DNA of 64,000 nucleotides from Gavia stellata (lineage: Eukaryota; Chordata; Aves; Gaviiformes; Gaviidae), in NCBI RefSeq assembly GCF_030936135.1, contig NC_082602.1:26973965-27037964 (forward strand). The letters run 5' to 3'. The notes beneath the pieces are model-generated. The model worked only from the letters and a program-made list of their open reading frames with translations, searched no databases and was not told the origin of the DNA. Position numbers and translations under genes: made by a program. This document shows positions 12,006-22,769 of this stretch, one piece after another. Every line of letters begins with the position of its first letter. Positions within the stretch are counted from its first letter, which is position 1.

Positions 12006-15000
12006 GCGCACAGCATCCATTTATGATGGATCCCATGATCACAGCTATCTCTCATAACAATTGCCAGTGATTGATGTCGGAAGGAATTAGTGATTTTCAG
12101 TAGCGGTTGTCTCAAGAGAAATCAATGAAGTAAAAGAAAAAAAGTGTTTTTCTGTGCTGAAAAAAAACTCATCACAATCTAACCTTCTGCTTGAAAAAAC
12201 CCAAGTATCTTGGGTACTTAAGTAGGCTCTATCACTGGTGTTGGTGCTTTATGATCCTTATTCTTGTAACTCTCCAGTAAGATGTGGATGTGATCATCCA
12301 CATGTTTTACAGATTAAGAACTGAAGGCAAGGGGACAAGCAGCATATGCAAACAGGTGTGATTACCCAATGTAGACACTAGTGAGTGGGTGCCCAGCTTT
12401 GAAATACCAAACTTGAAGTGTCTTACTCATTATAGGTGCTCTGAACTCAAAACCAGAGCTCTGCAGGACCCAGCTCTTCTGCCTCTGTGAATGCCCAGTG
12501 TTGGCAAGGCTGAATGATTCAGCATTTAATCCATTCCCAAGTCCGTTGGGATCCAGAAACAAGTCATTTCACTTCTTGCCCCCAGGGAGAGCAGAGTACT
12601 GTACTCAGACTTTGCTTAATGCTCTTCTAGAGGAGGACACTGCTTGCAACATCCAGTAGCAGCTGCTGCTTTTTTTAAGAACATAGCTGCAACGATGGTG
12701 TCTTTTTTTGGGATTAATTAGTTACATAATAGAATATGTAAATAAGCGTTGCAATAGAAACTAAGATCCCTTTGAGGTATTGTTTCTTCTTGACTACTGG
12801 GGCTATTACAGTCTCTACAGTAGCCAGCAGGGAAAATGAAAGACCTGTGTAATTCTCCATACTGGAAAAGCCTGGTTTGAACCCATCTTGCTGCTGGGAA
12901 GTGTGCCCTAACTGGCAACCCATAGGCTGCTCTGCAGTGTGGTTGTTTTTGGCCTTTGTAGGAAAAGCAGAGAGCGTGTGAGCTCGCAGACTGCATGATC
13001 TGGCATGCCAGGAAGACGGACAGCTCGACTTCCCTCTTGGCATTTCAGTGACAAGCCCAGCCCATTTGCTTGCGCTGGTGTAAAAAGCCACGTAGGTAAC
13101 GTCCCTCACCTCAGCATCATGACTGGGGAAGGATGAGCGATGGGGTCAGCAGGGATATTTGTGAGGGTGCTGATGGGCTACAAGGTCCAGAAGCCCAGGG
13201 CTGTCTCAGGGCTGCCGAGGAGGGGAGATGGCTTGCTCCACTCCTCGCTGTCAGCTGTTCACTCAAACATGCCTCTCCAACAAGAGGGAGGGAAAACAGA
13301 CAAGCTGGATAAGCCCTTAGCCTATCCCAGCACATGGAAAGCGGCTGGGGTTAATGGAGAAGAGAAGGGACCTGAACAGCAAAAGCTGTTTTGTGCTCAT
13401 GGTTTATTCTTAGGATAAACAAATCCATTCCCAAGTATTACATGTCTTGCCCCTTACCTTCAAAGGAGGGAAGGGGAGGAGAAGGAACTGGAGTGGAGGT
13501 GGTTCAAACAAACAAGTAGGGCTATCAAGGAGGGAGGCAAGGGAAGTAAAGGAAGTAAGGAACAGGCATATGCTCATTCTGCTTTGTTTCAGCAAGTTAC
13601 CTTGCATCTAGGACCTGTGTGTGGGGGTGGCATGAGTGTCTGCGTGTTCTCACCTGAGGGTCAATGAGAAGAAATACAAATGAACTCTCTTTCATCTCAA
13701 GTTAAAGCAATTTCATTTAACTTGCATCTGATCCTTCCTGCAGATTACTTGATGGTAAGGCTGGGAGCCAAGCCTTCCCACAAATGCAAGGCAAATCTGG
13801 AGAGAAGCTGAACAGGGATCCTGGGATGCCTTGCCCATTAAGCAGTGTTCCTGCCTCTTTATGCAAGGGAATACCCTCCAGCTCTTTCTTGCAAGGGGAC
13901 ATATTTGTAAAAAAGTTTCTAAATATGTTTGCTTTGCTGCAATTGTGTATCCTGATGTACAAGATCTGTGCTACTCATTGCAAGAATAACTAAAAATCAG
14001 TGTTACTAACTTGTAATATGTGGTCATACTTTAAAACTTCACATCCTGGGGTCATCTGGATAAGAGAGGATCTGAAGATATAATAGACAGAAAAAATAAG
14101 TTCCCAGTCCTTGGGTTCAGAGAGAATGTTAAAATATGCCTTTTGTGCCTGCCTGAAAAAAAAACTCAGAAGGCAATGAAAAATAACTCTCATCTAATAA
14201 TTTATTTCAAATCTCCATGTGTGAAAGCCCCTCTGAGTTCTGTGTGTTTGAGTCATTTTTTGAACTCTTTAAGGCTTTTTGGTGAACGGCACAGTGTAAA
14301 AGGAAGTTGTACCTATAAAGAAACAGTACAAGTAGGAAAACCAAACTCCATTGTCCTGCCTACTCTTGAAACAGCGTTGGGTATGTAGGGCTGATGCTCA
14401 GGAGAAAAGGGACTGCGCAGTGCCAGAAGAGCAGCCTTGAAGCCCTAGTCAGCACAGTGTCATGGTGAGGGCAGTAATTTTACACCTCTCTGGCTTTGCT
14501 TTCTCAGAACACAGTTCAATCCGTAAAAGAGACCATCTGCTGTAGGGTCCATTTAAGGCAGCAGAAGGGGTTTAAGGAAGTTCAGTGGTAGAAGGGTAGG
14601 GAGAGGGCTGCTCTCCCCATCCAGTTCCTACTGTCCCTTGTCACTGCAGGGCTGCAGTCCCATTGCAGCAGATGGGTGCATGTAATGTGGTCTTTTGGCT
14701 GGCAAGTTTCTTGGCCCCTTTCCCTAGAAGAAAGATACTCCATTAATATAGCTAACTAACTATAATTATATAGCATATACACTAATATGTATATGTGTGT
14801 ATATATACATATATGTAAAACTAATTCTGTTTGAGGTCTTGCTACAACTTGCAACCCAAACAAGTGGGACTTTCATCTGATGGTTGAATGAGAAATGCCA
14901 TGAGCTGCAGACAGCAGTGTAGCTTACTGCAGGTACTGCTTCCTCTGAGCCGCCACCTCGCTTGAAAGCTATTCTGCTGATGGTGCCATCTTCCAGGTTT

Positions 15001-15748
15001 ATAAACTCATGGTTGCAACCGTTTGGACTCATTAGAGATTGCCAGGCACTTCACTAAGAACAAAGGGAGTTTGGTGTCCTGCCCAAATTCCAACTTGGTA
15101 ATTATAGAGTGTCATTCTGTATACCGGGAATATTGGTGATTCCTCCTGCCTTAGTCTCCCAGTTATTCAGTGTGCTGCTGTATTACTGACCCATACCTTC
15201 CCAGGTGCCATGGCATCCCCCTTGCCACAGGAATTTACCCACTGCTTCCCTCTTTTTCCCTGCGCTGTGAAGCCTGTAAAGTGCTCCAGGACCTGCCTGC
15301 ATAACAGGCACTGCACAACTGCAGAAGATACCAATGTCGGTAAAACAAGTAGGTGTGTGGGATGGCTGGGGCTAGCCCTGCCATGGGGGAGACGGGTGGG
15401 GCTGCAGGAGTCATGGTTAGAAATGTCATGCCCACCTCTCGCTCCCTGAGGTTTCTGCTGGTGCATTAGATGGCAGGGTGCACCGGCAGCGCGGAGGTAA
15501 GGTGTGCATCTGCTCTTTGCTCCCCTTGTTTCTCCCGGAGCAGCAATGAGACAGTTGTCTCTGAGGGAGGGGTTCCCCAGTTCAGTGTATTGCTTATCAG
15601 CCTCTACCTTGAGGCTGTTGATCTCTATTTACCCACTAAGAGAAGCAATCCTGCTGGGAGCAATACTCCCAGTGAATCTCTCAGCTGTGCACCAATACTG
15701 ATAGGCCTGCCAGGCAGTCTGGGGAACCACTCCCAGTGCCTATCTGGC
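12006..15748. other. Intergenic, PDCD11 to CALHM2, no gene seen
   Basis: I see no exon with a recognisable protein and no clear repeat. There is a TA-rich simple stretch at about 14763-14816 (tatatgtgtgtatatatac type). TTTATT at 14201-14206, which is AATAAA on the minus strand, could end a long CALHM2 transcript, but it lies about 1.5 kb past the CALHM2 stop. Confidence 0.5.
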
Positions 15749-16791
15749 TTAGGAAGCCAAAAAGAGCATTTCGTGGCCTTCTGGGCTTGGCCCGTTCCCT
15801 TCCACCCCTTTGGCCCATTTATGGAGCCGGCTGTAGAGGGGGAAGCCCTTGTTCTCCCGGTAGATGTAGACGCCCGTGATGGCATTCCACTGGGGGCTTG
15901 GTTGGACACCCTCCACTGGGAACTCCTGCACCAGCTCCTTCTCCTCCTTGTCCAGCGCCACAAAGCCAAAGAAGTGCTTCACGTTCTTGGCTGCCAGGAT
16001 CCTGGAGTGGACCTCGGCTGTGCGGCGGAAGAGCTTGTCCTCATTGGAGCGGTACTGGGCCCAGTAAGCCTCCTGGCGGTAGCTCAGCGGTGAGCAGCAG
16101 TGCTTCAGGCACTTGGTGAGGAAAACCAGGACCGCGACGATGCCGATGAGCAACCAGCCGAAGAGCTGAGAGAGAAGAGAGAGGCTGCATTAGGACAGGG
16201 CAAGGTGGTCTTATCCACTCCGTGTGGCTTTCTCCCCAGCATGCCTACCTGGGACTCATATCTCAGCCTCCGTGTCACCTCGTCCCTGAACTTGGTGAGG
16301 TTTGCCGGCACATCTTTACAGGGGAACCTGGCCAGCACCTCGGCCCCATACTCGGCTGGGAACTTGTCCAGGGAGGATGGCCTGACAAACTCGCTGAGGG
16401 CGCAGATGTAAGCCTCCCCGCGCAGCAGTGAGATGACTGACCAGGTGACAGGTGCCACAGCTGCCCGGCCCATGATGGAGCCAAAGAGGAGGAAGGTGGC
16501 GGCAGCAGAGAAGTTCTTGGTGCCGCGCTTGTGGCACTCGGCCACCAGGTTCCAGGTGTGGTTGTTCCAGATGACGCCGATGAGGAAGAGGGCCAGGGCT
16601 GGGACCCCGATGGCAGCCAGCCCGTAAATGTAGTTGCGGGCAGGGGAGCAGGGGCAGTTGAAGGCGACGACCGAGAAGAGCTCCTCGCTGCCCACCGTGC
16701 CCAGGGCTACCAAACCGTTGAAGATCATCACGTCTTTGCTCTTGAAGAACAAGGAGAGGAAGCGGAAGTTCTCAGCGATGAGGGCGGCCAT
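15749..16791 (-). CDS. CALHM2: CALHM2, calcium homeostasis modulator family member 2
   Basis: Four-helix large-pore plasma-membrane channel subunit, reported as an ATP-permeable channel in mammals (family knowledge). Coding exon 1 runs 16791-16249 (ATG at 16791, 181 codons, donor after YESQ) and exon 2 runs 16165-15749 (stop TAA), giving 319 aa against 323 recalled for human. The start MAALIAENFRFLSLFFKSKD matches human residue for residue. Also visible are the family CPC cysteine motif (NCPCSPARNY), the GRAAVAPVTWSVISLLRGE segment and the C-terminal block FGFVALDKEEKELVQEFPVE. The hydrophobic segments fit four transmembrane helices. The single coding intron is only 83 bases. It is tail-to-tail with PDCD11 and is the first of three tandem CALHM genes. 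Unlike CALHM1 and CALHM3 it ends in MLFLAS, which is not a PDZ-type end. Confidence 0.97.
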
Positions 16792-16821
16792 CTCGTCCCG
16801 GGGGCAAGAGGAGGCGAGTAC
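16792..16821 (-). other. Possible 5' UTR splice acceptor upstream of the CALHM2 start
   Basis: On the minus strand a pyrimidine-rich tract, CCCCCCACTGCAG, ends at 16821, 29 bases before the ATG. It could join an upstream non-coding exon to the first coding exon. No partner exon can be identified from sequence alone. Confidence 0.3.
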
Positions 16822-17435
16822 TGCAGTGGGGGGCCGTGCTGACCCACCTCCCAGCACTGAGGGACACGCCGATGCGGGGTGAAATAGCCTTGGGCCAGCT
16901 GGAGTGCAAAGGCCTGCTCCAGGACCACGCCACCTTCACTGCTGTTCCTTCTTCCCAGCTGGTGTCCCAGCCTCTGGAGCTGATTGCTGATACTAGGGAT
17001 ACATCAAAAAGAGCCGAAGAGGGATTCAGGCTAAGCAACGTGTGAAACCTCAGTCATTTCAGTTTCCCACTAAGCTCTTCAAAAGTGTCTCTGCAGCAAA
17101 GATTACCAATGGGACAGTTGTTTCTGCCCCTGTCATTTGCATGTTTGTTGTCTTTCCTTTTCTTTGGCTTTAGTCACCTCCCGCAAAGGTGATTACTGTC
17201 AGCGTCACTGCCGGACACTCGATGGTCTCCCAAGCCTGCAATGAAGGAGGATGCCGCGTTACTGGGGAAGCTGGACTGGACCACTGGTGTTGGGATGCGT
17301 CCCCAGCCCTGCCACTGACTCACACAGCCCAGGCACGTGCGGCACATGCATGCTGGTGCTGCGCTGCCTTGAAGGTGCTGTGTGTGGCTTTTATCTCCCT
17401 CTTTAGACCTGATGAGTTAATATTTAGTAATAGGC

Positions 17436-17706
17436 AAAGGTACGTCAGGACAAGAGGAAATGGCCTCAAGTTGCGCCAGCGGAGGTTCAGGCTGGATATT
17501 AGGAAAAATTTCTTTACTGAGAGAGTGGTGAAACACTGGAATAAGCTGCCCAGGGAAGTGGTGGAGTCACCATCACTGGAGGTGTTCAAGGAATGTGTGG
17601 ACGAGGCATTGTGGGACATGGTTTAATGGGCATGGTGGTGTTAGTTGATGGTTGGACTTGATGATCTTACAGGTCTTTTCCAACCATAGTGATTCTGTGA
17701 TTCTGT
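17436..17706 (+). mobile_element. CR1 LINE fragment (3' end, forward)
   Basis: Encodes the last part of CR1 ORF2 ([20 protein letters not shown], then [20 protein letters not shown]) followed by the CR1 3' UTR. It ends in the usual short 8-bp tail repeats, GATTCTGTGATTCTGT. The reading frame is open to its stop at about 17624-17626, so it looks less decayed than the copy at 11.4 kb. Heavily 5'-truncated. It lies about 650 bases upstream of the CALHM2 start codon. Confidence 0.95.
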
Positions 17707-18127
17707 AAGGCAGCAAGAGGTGCTGTGAGATGCCCCAGAAGGTTTGGGGGCAGAGAGATGCGGTGTGGGAGGACCAGGCAGGAGCATCCTCTATCAACAG
17801 GGGCAAGGGGATGCTCAGGGTCTGTTGCTACCAGCAAGAGAAGTTGCTTTTTGAGAAAGCAGAGTTTATCTTGATGACCCAGGATACAAACACCAAATGC
17901 TGACAGAGCTAGGTCAGCAATTATGTAGAAGATTTTGCTAGGATTAGGTGTGGCAGGAGGATCTCCTCTCCCACAGTTGGTTGACATAACCATACTCCCT
18001 GTCCTGGCCTGCAGTCCTGGCTCAGCCTCTAACTGCTGGCCTGAAATTGGGCGCCTCGACCTTCATACCTCAGTGCCAGAGATGCATTTCACTGCCCTTC
18101 ACCTGTGCGGCTTCCCCCAGCCCCTTC

Positions 18128-18155
18128 TCCCAGTACAACACTGGTTGTACTGGGA
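18128..18155. repeat. Perfect inverted repeat, 12-bp arms, 4-base loop
   Basis: TCCCAGTACAAC and GTTGTACTGGGA are exact reverse complements separated by ACTG. The arms stop pairing just outside. No known element or gene is attached to it. Confidence 0.9.
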
Positions 18156-18229
18156 TGCCCACCACACTGACAAGGCTGGGCTGTATGGACTGCAGGCACT
18201 CACAACCAAGTAGGAGAAAGCATGTTCCC

Positions 18230-18232
<3 letters not shown>

Positions 18233-18260
<28 letters not shown>
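18233..18260. repeat. Poly(T) run, 28 bases
   Basis: An uninterrupted run of 28 T. On the minus strand this is poly(A), but no retroposed body is recognisable beside it. Run length may be inexact in an assembly. Confidence 0.95.
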
Positions 18261-21200
18261 GAAGGACAGGGAAATAATTGGAGAGTGTATTCATCTGCAG
18301 TAATGCCCATTCCCCCATGCCACTTCCAAGCTGCATTTAATTAATTTCTTAGCTGACTTTTTGTCTGCACTGCATCCCCACAGGGTTTCATCTCAGGAAG
18401 CCCCAAGTACCTTGCTATCTCTGGGAGCCCTCACCCAGGTGACGAAATCCGCTGACCTCAGGGGAACTGCTGTCACTGGGGTTTGCTGGAGACAGGAAGG
18501 ACGTGGGCACCGGATTAACTGTCTCCAGCAGCTTGTGCAGCGCTGGCAGCATTGGTACGCGTCCGGGGACTCCCGGGGAGCCCTGACCCACAGCAGGGCT
18601 GCCCTGAAATCTGCCCCAATGCTGGCATCTCCCAGCCGGTGTGCACGGAGCAAGGCTTCCCTGGGCCAACCCCAGCTGCAGGGAAAAGGCTACCGGAACA
18701 TGTGTGCAGAGGAGACAGACACCTTACCGTCTCTTACACAAGGCTTGCTCGTGCACTGTGCATTAAATCACTCCTGCGCTTCGGTTCATTTGCTGCCCCA
18801 CCAAATCCTGTTTTACCCCCTTCCTCTGTGGGGCAGTGGAGGGGAAAGGGGGCAGAAATTTGGCCTCAGTTCCCTGCTGTGTTTGACCCATGGCAATCCC
18901 TTTAAAGTCACGTTGTGATATTGGTGAGTTCAAACACAAGCAGTCCTTAATGTCTTCCTACATCTTCCCAGTTTTCCATATGCAAAACTCCCTCAGCAAA
19001 GGGGACACACCCACCAAAAAGTACAGCCACATGACGGGAACCCGGCCCCCAGCTCCAGCTGCTGCGCTTTATGGTGGTACACCACGTTTGCAGCCAGACA
19101 CTAAACCTGCAAACTTGTTCTGGCACGTGGCGTTCAAAACCCTGTTATTGGGGTTACCAGCAAATAGCCCTGATAAACGGCCCTGTGACTTTCCTGACAG
19201 TGCCTGGCAACCAGCAAAGCAAAAATAAGAGGAGCTGGCAAAAGGGAGTATGCCACTTTGGCATGGGGTTACCCTTTCTCTGCTTGGGGGTTATGGTGCC
19301 TGTCTGGGAGAGAGAGAGGTGGGTAGGAGGGGAGAGGAAACGTTTTTTGCAGCAGGTAAGTTTTTAGCAGCCTCTGTTAAAATCTTTCCCCAAAACATGC
19401 ATGAAAGCAAGAAAAGAAATGAAGTCACTTACTTGAAAAGTTGTTGAAACCAGTCCTGGAGCCTTCTCAGCCCCTCGTGTCGTTTTTGCTTCGGCTGCAG
19501 GGGGTTCCCGGCAGAGCGCGGGGCTGTGCAGAAGTGGGGATGTGGCTGAGGCCGAGCTGATGGGCGAAGCGAAAGCTGATGAAAACAGTGTTAAGAATTT
19601 GGCAGCTTCCTTTTTCAGTCTGCAATGTGCCGTCGGCTTTTGGGAGGAGGGAGGAGGTTGTTCTCAGGCCCTGTTCTTGGGTGGGGCGAAGAGCAGGCGC
19701 TTGGCTTCTGCTGGGTGCAAGGCTGAGGTTGTGCCTTTAAAAAGAAAAAAAAAAAAAGGAAGGGAAGGAAAGGCTGAGAATGAGTCACTGGAAAAAGCAC
19801 ATCGTCCTTTTTCAGACCAGCGATGCAGCTGTGCAAAGGCTGGCTGGGACGTCCTTGGGTTTGCCTGGAGGATGGGAGCGATGGGGCGCCTTGCTGGGGT
19901 GCACAGGGGAAATGCTGGAGCCCCCCAGCCTGGGGGTTGGAAGCAGCCCCTATGGTCCCCTGGGGATGCAGTTATGCATGGGAGAAGCTCTGGGTCCCAC
20001 GTGAAGGGGCAGGAACTGCTGCTTTTGTGCATGGGAGCCAGCTGAGCCAGTGGGGAAGACGCCAGCCTGAGTGGGTTTTCGGGAGAAGCAGGAACCCGCC
20101 GTCATGAGCTCTGTGGGGCGGCCAGGTTTTGCTTCCTGCGACCGAGCAGAGGGGCTGCTGCATGGGGCAGTGGGGGCTGAGCGGGGCCGGGGGAGCCATG
20201 CGTGCAGGGCTGGGTATAGTCCGCAATTTGGCGAGCGCTGTGCATTCCTGCCTGGCTCAGCTTTTCCGCTTACTGCTTCCTCTGCGGAGCAATGCCTGCA
20301 AGGCAGCCGAGCGCGCCTCACTTTCTCCTTGTGTCGCTCTCTCCTCTCAGGAGTCTGTCCCTCAGCTCCAGCTCCCGCCTAGCCTGTTGCAGAGGCTGGA
20401 GGCCCCCGTCCTCCTTCCCTAGCCTCCTCGTCGCTGTGTCCGGGGTTAAACTCAGCCCTCCCCAGAGGATGTTTCAGCACAGGCAAATCTTCAGCAACAC
20501 CCGTATTCCCCTCTGCCTGGAGCAAAGCTAAGCTCAGCCCAGCATCAGCAGTTCAGCTGGGATTTTTGGACCGAGTCCTCCTTCTTACCCCCAGATCTGG
20601 GGTCCCTGACAGGTTTTTGCAGCTCCCAGAAGTTTGGGTGCGGTGCACCCCTTGGCACTCCCACACCTCCGCGCTCACCTGGGGCTGGCTCCCCTCCCAC
20701 CCGGTGCCTGCCGGCTTGGCTGGGGGCCCTGGGGCTCGCTCCGTGCTCGGGGTGCTACTGCTCACTGGGCTCAGCGCCGGGACCGCAGCCGGGCTGAAAT
20801 TTCAGGGGCCGTGTCAGGTTCCCTAACGAGGGGTCTCCTCCTGAAGGCCATGAACAATGTCCCCAAAATCCAGGAAAGCGAGGACACCCTGCCTAGGGCG
20901 CAGGGACTCTCTGCGACTGCTGAAATTGCTGCATGGGGGCAGAGCTCTGATCCTAAACATCTAAATTAAAAGTCCAAAAGCTTCTTTTTGCAAATGCACG
21001 CTGGTTTTTTGGTATCTTAATGGCTCTGCCATGGAGCCTGCCAGCCCTGCATGCTGGTCACCGTTGTGGGGACTCTGAGTGCACCTTTCTTGGTGAGCCA
21101 TTAACAGCGCTGAACTGCAAATAATAGGAGTGGAAACACTCTTTATCTTTTAATCCCTTTTGCTTTGTAAATCAGGTTTTGTGCCTATTAATTTCTAGGC

Positions 21201-22769
21201 AGGTGCCTTAATTAAAGTTTGGGGTGTGAAAATTAATGATAAATCTGTGTCACGCTCCTTTCTCCTGGGAGTCAGCCAGATTCAGCCTGCCCTTGACTAC
21301 GGGCTTGCTAAGGCTCTCTCACAGCATCTCGGAGAATTTCCTCGTCATTTTGGTCCTTTGTTCTCCTCTTCCCACAGCCTCGGCGGAGTTACACACTGAT
21401 AATTAAGGTTTATGTAAACGACAGTCACCTCAGTTACCAGCCAGCTGTAATAAGTTGGTTTGAAAAGAACGTGGCAGCAGAAATTTCAAGGGGATGAACA
21501 TTTCAAAAGGGATGTGGCAGGGGTAAAACTCGTCTGTCAAAAGGGGTTTTCCTTCTGCGTATTAGTAATAAAATCAGGGCCACCACGGAACGCTCTTCCG
21601 GGCTGCGATTTCCATAGTGACCTCGAGGCCCTGCATCCTGCCATCCTCAGTTTCTATGGAAATGGGCAGTAACCTGGTATTGCGTAGGGTCAGCGGTGCC
21701 TCTCCGGCTTCTCCTCCGAGGGCCAGGACCAGCTTGCCATTGGCCGAGACACGCTGGCAAAATGCCCCCACTCATGTGGCCTCAGCACCCCAGGCTTGGC
21801 TGGGGTCCCCCCCAGCCCTTTTCATTGCATTCAAATAAATGCACGCCAACAGCTTTTGTAAATAGCTTTTATAAATCCTTGTGTCTGAGCACAGAGCTTG
21901 AACAGTAAGCCTGAATTATTTATTTGGCTCCTTAAACAAACACCCAGGTGGGTTTTTAACATCAGTCTTTGTGTCAGAGAGGCATCCAGGTAAAATTGCA
22001 AGAACAAACTGTTCTGCAGCAAATTCGTGGCACCCTCCGTGCTGCTGAGCGATAGCCTCTCTCCTTGTCTAGACACTGCTTCTCTGTGGGCTCCTCGTTG
22101 AATAGTACCTGTGACACTGAACCATGCCATTCCCGTCACGTGTAATGCAATATGGGATGCCCCCTCACTAGCCTGTTGCTTGGGTCAAATTTATTTTAAA
22201 GCTTTCCTTGGCCTGGAAGCCATGTGTGTCTGTGGGGATGTGGTGTGTGGAGGGGTAATGGGGAGACTTTTGGGGTTTCACAGCTTGGCGTGAGAAAGAG
22301 GCACCCCCAGCTTGTTTCCCCACCAGGGGATTTTTAATACTGCCTAAACCCATGTGCGCCGCCCAGGGCTGAGCACGTGGTGAAAGAAAGGAAGTTCTGC
22401 ACATCTGGTAGTGTCTGTCTTGGCAACCGCCACAACACAAACCTGGTGCTTGATGGTGTGGGACACACGGCACGTCCGTCTGGCTGCCGCATCACGCCCT
22501 TCAGCATCGCTGGGGCTTGTCCATCGCGGCCTTGGGTAGCTGCCCCGTTCAGCACAAAACTCATTGCCTGCCTTACTGATGCTGTAATACTGGATGTGGG
22601 AGCAGATGGGATCGCACCGGCACTGCTGAGCCCTTTGGGTGCCCCATCCTCCTGCAGCCCCCGTGGTGCTGCCCCTCGCTTCTGGCCAGCTCGGACGCCT
22701 GCCTGTCCGCCCTCTCTGCAGCCCCTCTCCCAAAAGCTCGGCTCTGCCTCCGCAAAACCCTGCGCCCCC

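Larger units (their letters stand above)
17707..22769. other. Spacer, CALHM2 to CALHM1, no gene seen
   Basis: No exon recognised. It contains a perfect hairpin (18128-18155), a T28 run (18233-18260) and a GC-richer part at about 19.5-20.8 kb that might hold CALHM2 upstream exons or regulatory DNA, though nothing proves it. Minus-strand poly(A) candidates for CALHM1 are TTTAAT at 22333-22338 (ATTAAA on the gene strand, about 430 bases past the stop) and TTTATT at 22190-22195 (AATAAA, about 575 bases past it). Confidence 0.5.

Noticed and set aside
14763-14816. TA-rich stretch as a promoter TATA region
   Set aside because: It is a simple-sequence tract with no gene start on either side.
15470-16093. 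Plus-strand open frame of 207 codons
   Set aside because: Antisense shadow of CALHM2 exon 2.
19542-20422. Several overlapping open frames in GC-richer sequence
   Set aside because: Both strands are open in parts, with no protein similarity and no convincing splice pairing.
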